Shown here in pieces: positions 24,473 through 34,580 of a DNA stretch of 64,000 nt. This stretch comes from Armatimonadota bacterium (GTDB lineage: Bacteria; Armatimonadota; Hebobacteria; CAIYQO01), in NCBI GenBank assembly GCA_029553475.1, contig JAKPKV010000191.1, forward strand, positions 1 through 64,000, written 5' to 3'. Numbering within the stretch: position 1 is the stretch's first letter; each line of letters starts with the position of its first letter. Under the pieces are notes generated by a model. That model had not been told where the DNA came from. It was given only the letters and a program-made list of their open reading frames with translations, and did not search any database. Made by a program: the position numbers and the translations under genes.

Positions 24473-26470
24473 CTACTCCACCCCCGCCGACAGCCCCGGC
24501 CAGGCGTCGGTGCGGAAGGGGGAGGCGGGCAGGCCGGCGCCGTTGATGAGCGTGCAGTCGGGGTTGTAGTGCCAGCCGTAGCGGGCGGCGACGGGTGTGG
24601 GCACGGCGGGGCTGGAGACGACCACCGTGTTGCCGGCGATCGTCGCCTCCGCCCAGACGAATTTGCGATCCGCGCCGGCGATGGCGAAGCCGGTGAGCGG
24701 CGCGCCGTCGCGGCTGGCGAGGCCATCGGCGTGGTCGAAGGAGAGGACGATGCTGCCGCCCTTGGCGCGCATCTTGCGATACAGCGGGCCGGAGTAGACG
24801 ACCGTCTGGCCGTAGTCCTTCGCCAGCGCCCACAGGGCCAGCCGCCGCCCCACCTCCTGCTTATTCTTCGGGTGGATGTCGTTGCCGTCGCCGATGTCAA
24901 TGGCCACCGCCATGCCGGTGTTGCGCAGCGCCAGCGTCAGCAGTTGCGCCTCGCGCAGCTCCGCCCACAGGCACTCGCCCGGCACTTCCTGCCGGTGCAG
25001 CCAGTTGGCGAGCTGCACGTAGTAGAAGGGGAAGTCGCCCTGCCCCCAGGCTTTCCGCCAGCCGGTAATCATCGCCGGAAAGAGGGTGCGGTACTGATAC
25101 CCGTAGCCGCCGTTCGATTCCCCCTGGTACCAGATGGCGCCTTTGATGGGGGCGGCGGTGAGCGGGGCGACCATGCCGTCGAAGAGCTTGCCCGGCGACC
25201 AGGAGCTGTCCGGCGGGATCGGCCCGTGCGGCGTGGCGATATCATCCACCTGGCGCTCGATGGCGTTGCGCCACTCGCCGGCGAGGCTGATGGGCGCGGC
25301 GTCGGCGCGATCAACCGGCGCCAGCGAGAACCGGTCGGCCGGGCCCAAAAATCCGCCTTCGCCCCAGCGGTTGAAGACGCGCACGGCGATCACCGCCCGG
25401 CCCGCCTTCACCAGCGCGGCGGGCACGGTGTAGACGCGCACCGTCTCGTTCGCCCGCAAGTCATCCGCGCCCGTAGCGCCCACCCGCGCGCCGTTGAAGT
25501 AGGTGGTATCCGCGTCGCCGATTTTGCCCAGCGTCAGCGTCAGCGCGCGGCCGGCCCACGCGGCGGGGAGCTCCACCGCGCGGCGGTGCCACATGACGCC
25601 GTTCATGTAGTAGGCGGGCTCGTTGCGCTCCCAGGAGATCGGCGCGCGCATCGGGCGCCAGCCGCGGTCATCGAAGCCGGGGTTCGCCCAGCCGAGCCCT
25701 TCGCCCGCGTTGCCGGTATCCACCGCGTGATGCTCCCGCACCCACCGCGCGAAAAACGCCTTGAATCGCGCGTCGGCCTCGGCGAAGGCAGCCGCGTCGG
25801 TGAAGCGCCGCGCCAGCGTGGGCGCCAGCGCCGGGTGGCGCGTCAACGTCGCCATCGGCGTCCACGCTTCGGCCGGGGTGCCGCTCCAGCAGCTCTGGAT
25901 GAGGCCGATGGGCACGTCCACCCGCGCCCGAATCTCGCGGGCGAAGAAGTAGGCGGCGGCGGAGACGCCCCCGGCCGTCTTCGGCGAGCAGACGAGCCAC
26001 CGGCCCGCCACCTCCGCCCGCGGCGCATCGGCGAGGGTGTGCGGCACGACGAAGACGCGGATGCGGTCGTCGGTGGCGGCGGCGATCTCCTCCCTGGCGT
26101 TCAGCACGCCGCCCACGTTCATCTCCATATTCGACTGCCCGGAGCAGACCCAGACGTCGCCGGCGAGGATGTTGGCGCGGGTGATCGCCTGCTCCTTCGA
26201 GGCCACCGTCAGCGTATGCGGGCCGCCGGCCTTCAGCGCCTTCAGCATCACGCGCCAATTGCCCGCGGCGTCGGCGGTGGCCGTGCGGGATTGCCCGGCG
26301 AGGGTCACCGTCACCGCCGCCCCCGGCTCCGCCCAGCCCCACACCGGCAGCGGTTTCTCCCGCTGCACCACCATGCCGTCGGCGAAGAGCGCCGGCAGGC
26401 GCAGCGCCGGGGCCTGGGCGAGGGCGATGCCGGCGGCGAGGGCGAAGAGCAGCAGGATGAAGGCGCGCAT
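24473..26470 (-). CDS. Sialate O-acetylesterase (SGNH hydrolase), secreted
   Basis: 665 residues. The signal peptide is MRAFILLLFALAAGIALAQA. The family block I is VCSGQSNMEM, with Ser near 113. WYQGESN forms the middle block and IGDGNDIHPKNKQEVGRRL carries the Asp/His pair. A jelly-roll insert (about residues 280-400, MNGVMWHRRAVELPAAWAGR) and a C-terminal beta domain complete the standard architecture. It removes acetyl groups from sialic acid or other acetylated glycans, outside the cytoplasm. The ATG after GGAGA is chosen. Confidence 0.88.
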   Translation of the reverse strand: MRAFILLLFALAAGIALAQAPALRLPALFADGMVVQREKPLPVWGWAEPGAAVTVTLAGQSRTATADAAGNWRVMLKALKAGGPHTLTVASKEQAITRANILAGDVWVCSGQSNMEMNVGGVLNAREEIAAATDDRIRVFVVPHTLADAPRAEVAGRWLVCSPKTAGGVSAAAYFFAREIRARVDVPIGLIQSCWSGTPAEAWTPMATLTRHPALAPTLARRFTDAAAFAEADARFKAFFARWVREHHAVDTGNAGEGLGWANPGFDDRGWRPMRAPISWERNEPAYYMNGVMWHRRAVELPAAWAGRALTLTLGKIGDADTTYFNGARVGATGADDLRANETVRVYTVPAALVKAGRAVIAVRVFNRWGEGGFLGPADRFSLAPVDRADAAPISLAGEWRNAIERQVDDIATPHGPIPPDSSWSPGKLFDGMVAPLTAAPIKGAIWYQGESNGGYGYQYRTLFPAMITGWRKAWGQGDFPFYYVQLANWLHRQEVPGECLWAELREAQLLTLALRNTGMAVAIDIGDGNDIHPKNKQEVGRRLALWALAKDYGQTVVYSGPLYRKMRAKGGSIVLSFDHADGLASRDGAPLTGFAIAGADRKFVWAEATIAGNTVVVSSPAVPTPVAARYGWHYNPDCTLINGAGLPASPFRTDAWPGLSAGVE

Positions 26471-26626
26471 GATGGTCTCCAATCGAGGGTTTCCTGGATA
26501 GACACCGGGACGCCGGTTTTGTTCACTTCCCGGCACACGGGCCGGCCTTGCGCCCTCGCCGGCACAGGGTCCGCCGCTTCCTCGCGGGAAGATGAAGCGG
26601 AGTCTTGTGGTCGGAGGGGTGTTGTC

Positions 26627-29600
26627 ATGGGTGCCGTTTGTCGCCGAATCGCCGGTATCCTCGCTGTCGGGCTGCTGGCCTGCGGCACGCTGCTCGCGCC
26701 GGGGGGCGCGGCGGGGCGGGCGCGGCAGGCGCCGGCGCCGCTGGTGCTGGGCGAGGCGGCGCAGGGGACGCTGGCCTACGGCGACGTGCTCACTTACGAC
26801 CTGGCGCTGCCCGCCGACGGCCCGCTGGCGCTGCGCTACCGGGTGACAGCCGCCGCCGCCGGCGCGCTGACGCTGGAGCTGCGCGCGGCGGGCGCCGCGC
26901 CGGTGACGCTGGGCAGCGTGCGCAACGACCTGGGCGAGAAGGTGCTCTACCTACCGCAGGTGGAGGCCGGAGCGTACCAGGTGGTGCTGGCGCAGGATAA
27001 CGCGGCGATGGGCGCGGTCACCTATACGCTCTCCGCGCACACCGCCCTGGCGACGGCCGCGCTGGAGGACGCCGCCGTGCCCGCCGGCGGCACGACGCGG
27101 GTGTATCCGATCCCCACGGCCGCCGCCGGGCCGCTGTACGTGCTGCTGAAAATCCCCGCCGCGGTCGAGACGACGGCGCACCTGTACCGGGATGCTATCA
27201 CCGGCGCGCCGCTGGCCGCCGCGCGCGGGGCGGGCAGCCAGCTCCTGTATCTGCCCGCCGCCGCGGCGAACGGCACGTATTACCTGGTCCTGTCCGCGGC
27301 GGGCACGGCCGCCGCCGCGCCCTGTACCATCGAGGTGGCGCGCGCCATCCCCACCATCCCACTGACGGGTGAGGGCGGTTCGCTGGCGGGCAGCATCCGG
27401 GCGGCGGGGGATTTCGCCCTCTACCGGGTGACCGCCGCCGCGAATAAGCCGCTCTATCTCGGCCTCTTCAAGGAGACGGGGTGGGCGTCCTACGTCGAGG
27501 TGCGCCAGGGCGGCGCCGACGGCGCCATCCTCTATCAGACGGACCGCGCCGCCGCGCCGGCGGGCGCCGTGCCGGACCCGTGGATCGTCGTGCCCCCGCC
27601 GGTGGGCGGCGATTACGTCATCCGCGTGGAGATGTTCGCGCCCGGCGCGGCGGCGCCGGCCCCGCTGCCGTACACCCTTCACGCCCTGCAGGCGCTGCCG
27701 CGTTTGCAGGAGACGACGCCCGTCACCGCCGACCTGCCCGGCCCGCACAGCGTGCGCTGGTACGCGCTGCCCACGGCGCCCGGCCAGCCGCTCTTCGCCT
27801 TCGCCGACCACAATTCGGAACACACCGTGCAGCTCAGCCTCTACCTGAACGGCCTGGCCGGACCGCTGGCGGGCATCGCCTACGGGCCGAAGGACCAGTT
27901 GCTCTTCCTGCCCGACGCGGCGGCGGGGACGTATGGCCTGAAGGTGAGCGACAGCACCGCCCCCAGCGTGAAGCTGACCGGCGGCAGCCACCTGCCCGCG
28001 CTGCCGGCGGCGAGCTTCACCGACACCATCGCGAATGCATCGGACATCCACTGGTACGAGGTGACCGTCCCCGCCGGCGAGGAGCTGCTGCTGCATCTGG
28101 ATAAAACGACGGCCTTCCGCACCGACACCCCGCTGCGCTTCTCCTCGCCGCTCAACGCCCCGGCGGCGACGGGGTCCACCACCGGCGACGTGACCGAGGT
28201 GTTGGTCGGGCCGCTCACCGCGTACCTGCGCCTCACCGGCGCGGCGGGCGCCTACACGCTGCGCGCCACGAAGAGTTTTCCCGCGCTGCCGCTGGGACAG
28301 GAGGTGGACGCGGCGCTGGCGCACGCCGGCGACGAGCGCTGGTTCGAGGTGACGGCGCCCGCCGGCAAGCCGCTCTTCCTCGTCGCGGAGCAGGAGGGGG
28401 GCGGGTCGCGGCCGGTGGAGGTGTATCGCGGGTCAGCGACGGCGCCGGCGGCGACCTTCGGCGGCGTCGCGAGCGACTATCTCTACCTGCCCGCGCAGCC
28501 GGCGGCGACTCGCTACCTGCTGCGCAAGCGCGCGCCGGATGCCGGCTTTGTGCATGACGCGGGCGAGCGGCTGTGGGCGAATACCGCGCTGCCGGCGCTG
28601 GCGGATGGCGGCACCATCAGCGGCCGCATCGCCGGCGCGGCGCACCGCAAGTTCTATCAACTCGCCCTGCCGGCGGGGCGGCCCCTCACCCTGCAATGCA
28701 CCGTCCCGCTGGTGCTCCAGGAGCCCGGCCACGTGAAGCGGCTGGAGGTGGGCACCCGCGCGGCGGTGGCCGGCCTGGGGTCGCCGGCGGTCGTCACCGT
28801 CGCCAGCCCGACGGCGGGCGACTTCACCCTCTCCGCCACCGCCGACCTAAGCGGCGCCGGCAGCCTCTACTACAGCAATGCCGCCATTGAAGCGAAGGTG
28901 AATCTGGCGAAGACGACGGTGAGCCGCGTGAAATACTACCCCGGTGAGAACGTCTACCTGAGCGGCGACGGGGACGGCGCGCCGAGCCTGCTGGCGCCGG
29001 AAGGCGGCGACTTCGCCGGCGGGTGGACGCTCGCCGACACGGCCGCCGACGCGACCAATCTGCAGATGACCTGGCGGCATGCCGGAACGGCGGTCACCCG
29101 CACGCTGCTCATCCGCGGCACGGCGGCGGGGGCGGAGCTGCGCTGCGAGGTGGATACCCCGCGGCCGATGATCTTCGGCAACGCGCTCATCGTGCCGGCG
29201 CTGCCCAACGGCACGCTCAGTTACGCCGTGCCGGGCGATCCGGTGGCGCCGAAAAGCTACGTCACCAGCGGGGTGACGGCGCTGTATCCCGCCACGCTGG
29301 GCGCCTTCGCGAGGCCGGGCGAGCGCTGGGCGGCATACTGGAATTCCGCGGGCACGGAGGTGTACGGGGTGGCGCTCGGACAGGACCACGAGCTGGCGCT
29401 CTCTACCGACGGCGCCTACACCGTGGCGCGCGTGCTGGCGCCGGCGGGGCGCTCCGCCTTCAGCGTGCGCATGGCGCCGAAGCCGGACATCCCCTACAGC
29501 GCCCTGCAGACCGGCGCGCTGTCGCCGGCGCTCCTGCTCGCGCACGCCGCCGATGCCGCCCAGGTGCCGGTCGGCACGCCCATCACCGGCACGCTGACCG

Positions 29601-32600
29601 CGCGGAACGCCGGCACCCGCGCGGCGACGGGCACCACGCTCACCTGCACGCTGCCCGCGGCCGCGACCATTGTCGCGGACTCGGCGGACCCCGGCACCTA
29701 CGCCCCGGCCACGCACACCATCACCTGGGCGCTGGGCACGCTGGCCGTCGGCGCCGCCCGCACCGTCACCTACCAGTATACGCTGGACACCGCGACGCCG
29801 CCGGAGTCCACGGTGGAGCTGGCCGCCGCCATCCGCTGCAGCCAGCTTCCCATCCCGAAACACGCCGCCTGCGCGGTGACCGTGAAGGGGCCGACGCTGA
29901 CCGGCGTGACGCCGGCGGCGCCGGACAACGCCGGCCCGGTGACGCTGGGGCTGTCCGGCGCGTGCTTCGCCGAACACGCGACGGTGACGCTCGCCAGGGG
30001 CACTGAGACGGTGACCGCCAGCGCCGTCGCCCTGCGCGCCGACCGCAAGTACTTGAGCGCGCTGGTGGACCTGACCGGCAAGAGCGGCGCCTGGGACATA
30101 CGCGTGACGAACCCCGGCGGCGCGACGGCGCTGCTGCCGGCGGCGGTGACGCCCACCGCCGGCGGGGCGAGCGAGTTCTGGTGCGAACTGACGGCGCCGC
30201 GGGCGTTGACGCTGCACGAGCGGGCCACCGCCACCGTGCAGTACGGCAACCGGGGCCGCGCCGACGTGGCCGGGCGCCTGCTCTGCCTGTACCTGCCCGG
30301 CGCGGTCTATCAGGTGCACAGCGTCACCGATGAGACCGGCGCGGTGCTGGCCTCCGCCGAGCAGACTGGCGCGCTGGACGGCCCGCTGGCCTGGTGGCTG
30401 CCGCGCGTGGGGCCGGGTGAGACGCATACCCTCACCGTGATTTTCACGCCGCTGGTGACGCGCGGGCGCGCGGCGGGCGCGCTCTTCCCGCAGGCGACGC
30501 TGGCGACGTCGGCGCTGTCCGCGGCGCAAGTGCAGAGCCTGCTCGCCGACGCGGCGCGGGCGGCCTTCGCCGTGCCGACGGCGAAGGCCGGCGCGGTGAC
30601 GACGCTCGCCGGGCAGGCCGTGCCGCCGGCGCTGGCGCGCTGGGCGGGCGCACCCGCGCGGCCCGCCTGGGATCCCGCCGTCGCGCTGGCGGCGGAGATG
30701 CGCGCGGCCGGCGGGCTGGCCCCGCTGCTGCCGGCCACCGACGCCGCCGCGGCCGGCGCGCTGCTGGAGAAGGCGGTAGCGCTGCTCCTGGCCCCCGGCG
30801 CCTATCCGCGGTTGCAAATCCGCCGGCAGTACGCGCCATCCATCACGGCCACCGGCCCGGCGCACGGCAAAACCGGCCCGCTGGGGCTGTCCGGCGTGGG
30901 CTTCATCCTCGCCAATCAGACGATGGACTACCGCATCACCGCCCGCAACCCGGCGACGGCGACCGCCGCCGCCAAAGAGGTGCGCATCCGCGATACGCTG
31001 GACGCCGCGCTGAACTGGAGCACGCTGATGATCGGCCCGCTGCGCGTCGCCGGCAAGACGGTGACCTATACCAATGCCGTCTGGCCGCTGCGGGGCTACG
31101 CGGACCTGCGGCCGGAGGTGAACAGCATCGCCGAGGTGACGGTGACCTTCGACGCGGCCACCGGCGAGCTGGTCTGGGTCATCACCGGCCGTGACCCGGC
31201 GCGCGCGACGGTGACCGATGTCTTGCCGCCGGGCATGGCCGTGGAGGCTGCCATCTTCGTGCGCCCGAAGACGACGCTGGTCAGCGGGGCCATCATTCGC
31301 AACCGGGCGACGGCCGCGCTGGACGGCGGCGCGGCGACGCCGACGAACGAAGTGCTGAACACCATTGACGCCGGCATGCCGACCAGCGCGGTGGCGGCGC
31401 TGCCCGCGGTGCAGGAAGAGACCGTCTTCACCGTGCGCTGGAGCGGCCAGGATGAGGCGAACGGCTCCGGCCTCGCCTGCTATACCGTCTACGTCAGCGA
31501 TAACGGCGGTCCCTATCAGGTCTGGCAGGAGCGCGTCACCGCCACCGCGGCGGCGTTCACCGGCACCTTCGGACACACCTATCGCTTCTACAGCGTCGCG
31601 GAGGACGCCATCGGGCACGTGGAAGCGGCGCCGGCGGAGCCGGACGCCGTCACGCGCATCGGGCGGCAGGTGACCCTCGGGAGGGGGCTGCGGCTGGTCA
31701 GCGTGCCGCTGAAGCCGGAAGAAGCCGACCCGAAGGCGCTGCTGGGCTTCGCCGAGCAGAAATGGGCCCGGTACCTGCCCGGCACGGGCTACGTCACCTA
31801 CGGCAACGACCCGCTGAAGGTGACCTGGCTGTCGCCGGCGGCGGACGTGCCGGGCCGCGCGTATTGGGGCTACTGGGCGGACGTGAAGACGCTGGAGCCG
31901 GCCGGCCAGGAGGTGTCGCGGGCGGCGCCCGTCCGCATCGCGCTGGCGGCGGGCTGGAATACCTTCGGCAACCCGTGGACGAAGCCGGTGACGTGGGACC
32001 CGGCGCTGATCGGCGTCATCGCCGGGGGCGAGACGAAGACGCTCGCCGCCGCGGCCGCCGCCGGCTGGATCGCCGACTACGCCTGGGGCTGGACGCCGGG
32101 GACGGCGAACCCGACCACCGGGCAATACTGGCTGGTGGGGGCGCCGGAGATCGCCGGCGCGGCGCATCACCTGGACGGCTGGCAGGGCTACTGGATCAAG
32201 ACGACCCGCGCCTGCGCGCTGGAGCTGCCGCCGCCGGCGCCCGCGCAGGCGCTCGCCCGCGGCCGCGCGCTGCCCGCCGACGGCTGGCAGGTCCGGCTGG
32301 TGGCGAGCACCGGGACGGGCGAAGACGGCTGGAACTGGTTCGGCGTCGGCTCACCGGCGGCGGTGCGGCGCGCGCAGGGCATCATCCAGCCGCCCGCGCC
32401 GCTGGAGCCGACGGTGGAGCTAAGCTTCCCCGGCGGGCGCGCGATGGCGATCAGCGACGAGGCCGGCCCCTGGCGCTTCACGGTGACGACGCCCACCCCC
32501 GGCGAGACGGTGACGCTGAGCTGGCCGGACCTGACGGGCGTGCCCGCCGGCCTGGGGCTGGTGCTGGTGGATGAGGCGACCGGCGCGCGGCGCTACCTGC

Positions 32601-32968
32601 GCACCAGCGCCGCCTATCGCTTCACCATGCCCGCCGACGGCCGCGCCGCCAGCTTCCGCATCGAGACGGCCGCGCGCGGGGCGCTGCGCCTGCTGGCGCT
32701 CTCCGCCGCGCCGGCGGGGCGCGGCGTCGGGGTGGCGGTGCAGTATCGCCTCACCGCCCCCGCCACGGTGCGCGCGGAAATCCGCACCCCGACGGGCCGC
32801 CTCATCCGCGCGCTGCCGCCCACCCGCGCGGCGGAGGGCGCGCTGTGCTGGGATGGCCGCGCCGCGAACGGCGCCCGCCTCGCCCGCGGCGCGGTGCTCA
32901 TCACCCTCATCGCCGAGGATGCGGAGGGGCGCACGGTGCGCGGCGTGACGTCGTGCGCGGTGCCGTGA
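26627..32968 (+). CDS. Giant secreted modular beta-sandwich protein (2113 aa)
   Basis: The signal region is MGAVCRRIAGILAVGLLACGTLLA. About seven tandem units of 95-115 residues (to about residue 740) each contain a phrase like WYEVTVPAGEELLLHLDK, FYQLALPAGRPLTLQC or LYLPAAAANGTYYLVL. A DUF11-type unit (VGTPITGTLTARNAGTRAAT, about 980), an IPT/TIG-like unit (about 1090), another DUF11-like repeat (about 1420), a fibronectin-III-like unit (about 1590) and a GWNTFGNP-containing beta domain (about 1670-1870) follow. The end is FlgD-like (RAEIRTPTGRLIRALPP). There is no enzyme motif and no LPXTG or PEP-CTERM anchor. It is probably a cell-surface or matrix protein. GGAGG precedes the start; a long open frame upstream of 26627 is antisense to the esterase and was excluded. 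Confidence 0.75.
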   Translation: MGAVCRRIAGILAVGLLACGTLLAPGGAAGRARQAPAPLVLGEAAQGTLAYGDVLTYDLALPADGPLALRYRVTAAAAGALTLELRAAGAAPVTLGSVRNDLGEKVLYLPQVEAGAYQVVLAQDNAAMGAVTYTLSAHTALATAALEDAAVPAGGTTRVYPIPTAAAGPLYVLLKIPAAVETTAHLYRDAITGAPLAAARGAGSQLLYLPAAAANGTYYLVLSAAGTAAAAPCTIEVARAIPTIPLTGEGGSLAGSIRAAGDFALYRVTAAANKPLYLGLFKETGWASYVEVRQGGADGAILYQTDRAAAPAGAVPDPWIVVPPPVGGDYVIRVEMFAPGAAAPAPLPYTLHALQALPRLQETTPVTADLPGPHSVRWYALPTAPGQPLFAFADHNSEHTVQLSLYLNGLAGPLAGIAYGPKDQLLFLPDAAAGTYGLKVSDSTAPSVKLTGGSHLPALPAASFTDTIANASDIHWYEVTVPAGEELLLHLDKTTAFRTDTPLRFSSPLNAPAATGSTTGDVTEVLVGPLTAYLRLTGAAGAYTLRATKSFPALPLGQEVDAALAHAGDERWFEVTAPAGKPLFLVAEQEGGGSRPVEVYRGSATAPAATFGGVASDYLYLPAQPAATRYLLRKRAPDAGFVHDAGERLWANTALPALADGGTISGRIAGAAHRKFYQLALPAGRPLTLQCTVPLVLQEPGHVKRLEVGTRAAVAGLGSPAVVTVASPTAGDFTLSATADLSGAGSLYYSNAAIEAKVNLAKTTVSRVKYYPGENVYLSGDGDGAPSLLAPEGGDFAGGWTLADTAADATNLQMTWRHAGTAVTRTLLIRGTAAGAELRCEVDTPRPMIFGNALIVPALPNGTLSYAVPGDPVAPKSYVTSGVTALYPATLGAFARPGERWAAYWNSAGTEVYGVALGQDHELALSTDGAYTVARVLAPAGRSAFSVRMAPKPDIPYSALQTGALSPALLLAHAADAAQVPVGTPITGTLTARNAGTRAATGTTLTCTLPAAATIVADSADPGTYAPATHTITWALGTLAVGAARTVTYQYTLDTATPPESTVELAAAIRCSQLPIPKHAACAVTVKGPTLTGVTPAAPDNAGPVTLGLSGACFAEHATVTLARGTETVTASAVALRADRKYLSALVDLTGKSGAWDIRVTNPGGATALLPAAVTPTAGGASEFWCELTAPRALTLHERATATVQYGNRGRADVAGRLLCLYLPGAVYQVHSVTDETGAVLASAEQTGALDGPLAWWLPRVGPGETHTLTVIFTPLVTRGRAAGALFPQATLATSALSAAQVQSLLADAARAAFAVPTAKAGAVTTLAGQAVPPALARWAGAPARPAWDPAVALAAEMRAAGGLAPLLPATDAAAAGALLEKAVALLLAPGAYPRLQIRRQYAPSITATGPAHGKTGPLGLSGVGFILANQTMDYRITARNPATATAAAKEVRIRDTLDAALNWSTLMIGPLRVAGKTVTYTNAVWPLRGYADLRPEVNSIAEVTVTFDAATGELVWVITGRDPARATVTDVLPPGMAVEAAIFVRPKTTLVSGAIIRNRATAALDGGAATPTNEVLNTIDAGMPTSAVAALPAVQEETVFTVRWSGQDEANGSGLACYTVYVSDNGGPYQVWQERVTATAAAFTGTFGHTYRFYSVAEDAIGHVEAAPAEPDAVTRIGRQVTLGRGLRLVSVPLKPEEADPKALLGFAEQKWARYLPGTGYVTYGNDPLKVTWLSPAADVPGRAYWGYWADVKTLEPAGQEVSRAAPVRIALAAGWNTFGNPWTKPVTWDPALIGVIAGGETKTLAAAAAAGWIADYAWGWTPGTANPTTGQYWLVGAPEIAGAAHHLDGWQGYWIKTTRACALELPPPAPAQALARGRALPADGWQVRLVASTGTGEDGWNWFGVGSPAAVRRAQGIIQPPAPLEPTVELSFPGGRAMAISDEAGPWRFTVTTPTPGETVTLSWPDLTGVPAGLGLVLVDEATGARRYLRTSAAYRFTMPADGRAASFRIETAARGALRLLALSAAPAGRGVGVAVQYRLTAPATVRAEIRTPTGRLIRALPPTRAAEGALCWDGRAANGARLARGAVLITLIAEDAEGRTVRGVTSCAVP

Positions 32969-32992
32969 AACACGAATCCGGGAGTCGCGTCC

Positions 32993-33448
32993 ATGAAAAT
33001 CCTGATGATCCTGAGCGTGATCGGCTTTTATGCCCTCGTCATCGTCGGCTGCGCGAGCAGCGGCGGCGGGGCGCCCTATACGCCGCGCGACCGCACCGCG
33101 CCGGTGGTGGGGGATGTCTCGCTGGCGCCGCCGGATCGCGGGTGGCGTGGGGGCGCCTGCGGCGTGACGGCCACGGCGACGGATAACGTGGGGGTGGCGT
33201 CGGTGGCCGCCCGCATCAGCGGGCCGGGAGCCAGCGGTGACGCCTTCCCGCTGGCGGCGACCACGCCCGGCCGCTATCAGGGCGAGGTGCCGGTGCCGGC
33301 GAACACCAATAGCACCGGCGCGGCGCAGACCTACTACATCACCGTCTGGGCGTGGGACGCCGAGGGCAACTCCGGCGCGGCGCGGGAATCGCTCCCCGTC
33401 ACCGTGCCGGCGCCCGAGGCGCCGCTGCCGCCGCCGGTGGCGTGGTGA
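32993..33448 (+). CDS. Small predicted lipoprotein with Ig-like domain
   Basis: 151 residues. MKILMILSVIGFYALVIVGC has a lipobox (VIVGC, Cys20). The mature part resembles a bacterial Ig/cadherin-like domain: ATDNVGVASVAARISGPG and YYITVWAWDAEGNSG, as in domains that follow FN3 units. It sits 24 bp after the giant protein gene and is probably co-expressed, perhaps helping to hold it at the surface. No enzyme motif is seen. Confidence 0.7.
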   Translation: MKILMILSVIGFYALVIVGCASSGGGAPYTPRDRTAPVVGDVSLAPPDRGWRGGACGVTATATDNVGVASVAARISGPGASGDAFPLAATTPGRYQGEVPVPANTNSTGAAQTYYITVWAWDAEGNSGAARESLPVTVPAPEAPLPPPVAW

Positions 33449-33454
33449 CGGGCG

Positions 33455-34324
33455 TCACCCGCCCAGCGTCACCGGCTCTTCGCGCCAGGCGCCCAGCAGC
33501 CGGCTGAAACGCCGCTGCAGGCCGGTGCCCTCCTCGCGCAGCAGGAGGACGTAGCAGAGGTTGTCCGCCGCCGCGTCGCCGAGCGACGGGTCGTAGATGA
33601 AGCAGGCCAGCCGCATGCCGGCGGCGACGGCGGGGAGGACCTCATTGCCGGCGTGGAAATGCATGGTGCGCCGCAGCCGCTCGCCCGCCGCCTCGCGGGC
33701 GTAGACGGCGCAGTCGGCGCGCTCAACGGTGCCGGCGGCGGTGAGGGTGAGCACGGTACGCGTCCGCAGGCGCGCCGCCGTCACCGCGATGACGCGCTCG
33801 CGCGTCGCCAGGTCATGCTCGACGGTGATGGCCGTCTCCGGCGCGGCCGCCGGCGTCAGGGTGAGGGAGACCGCGCGCGGCTCCGCGGCCGTCACGCCCA
33901 GCCGCCCGGTCAGCACCGTCACGTTGGCGTAGCCCTGTCCGCTCTCCTCGTCCAGGCCGTTCAGGGTGAGGGTCACGGCGTAGTGATCGCGCGGATCGTC
34001 CGCCAGCGGGGCCAGCGCCGCCGTCGCGGTGACGCCGTTGCGCGTCGCGGTCAGCCCCGCGCCGGCCAGCGCGGCCTGCCAGTAGGGCAGCCATCCCGCC
34101 GTCGCGCAGTCCGCCGCCACCTGCTCGGCCAGCGTGCCCTCCGCGCCGGTGAAATCGCCGGTGAGCGGGCCGAAGACGGCGAAATCCAGCTCCAGCGCGC
34201 GCTCGCCGACGAGCACCTGCGCCTCAGGCGCAATCGGCGCCGCCGCCGGCCCGGTCAGACTGCCACTCCCGCAGCCGGCGAGCAGCACGGCAAGCACCAG
34301 CAGCGCCCCCCAGCGCGCCATCAT
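33455..34324 (-). CDS. Predicted lipoprotein of unknown function
   Basis: 289 residues. A lipobox VLLAGC follows MMARWGALLVLA. The rest has no recognised domain; it is rich in beta-like Thr/Ala strands (YAVTLTLNGLDEESGQGYAN, RAVSLTLTPAAAPETAITV). Convergent with the other lipoprotein gene, 6 bp apart. The ATG at 34324 is chosen because GGGAGG lies 6 bases before it; an ATG 6 bp further up would abut the ribosome site. A promoter carried on the family E repeat (34511-34539) lies about 190 bp upstream. Confidence 0.65.
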   Translation of the reverse strand: MMARWGALLVLAVLLAGCGSGSLTGPAAAPIAPEAQVLVGERALELDFAVFGPLTGDFTGAEGTLAEQVAADCATAGWLPYWQAALAGAGLTATRNGVTATAALAPLADDPRDHYAVTLTLNGLDEESGQGYANVTVLTGRLGVTAAEPRAVSLTLTPAAAPETAITVEHDLATRERVIAVTAARLRTRTVLTLTAAGTVERADCAVYAREAAGERLRRTMHFHAGNEVLPAVAAGMRLACFIYDPSLGDAAADNLCYVLLLREEGTGLQRRFSRLLGAWREEPVTLGG

Positions 34325-34365
34325 GCCCATCCTCCCTTACCTCGCCGTCCACCACCCCCGCGTAT

Positions 34366-34539
34366 CACCCCGCGCAACATGCAAAATCGCAACATGCGGG
34401 GTGATACCGCTGGGTGGGCGAAAGGGGGAATCAAACCATGAAGATTGACCATTGCCAATTGAAAATTCGTCATTCCGCCCTCCTTGCGCCCGTACTAGAA
34501 TACAGGCGCAAGCATAGCACACTTCTGTTCTGGTGTCAA
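34366..34539 (-). repeat. Promoter-bearing repeat, family E copy 2 (inverted)
   Basis: Read on the minus strand: TTGACA (34539-34534), 17 bases, TATGCT (34516-34511), then GCGCCTGTATTC, GGCGGAATGAC, a CAATTGG-rich stretch, CGCCCACCCAGCGG and a hairpin of ATCACCCCGC with GCGGGGTGAT. This matches 22719-22895 in order. It points at the lipoprotein gene ending at 33455. Confidence 0.75.
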
Positions 34540-34580
34540 GAGGGTGGGATTCGCGCGATCACGGGAGAGGCAACAGCGCC

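Noticed and set aside
24569-26626. Open frame continuing upstream of the giant protein start
   Set aside because: It is antisense to the sialate O-acetylesterase and reads as shadow sequence; the signal peptide and GGAGG place the real start at 26627.
28847-32170. Long minus-strand open frame antisense to the giant secreted protein
   Set aside because: Arg/Gly-rich shadow frame without motifs; several similar shadows exist opposite mvh, hdrA, the sialate esterase and GH95.
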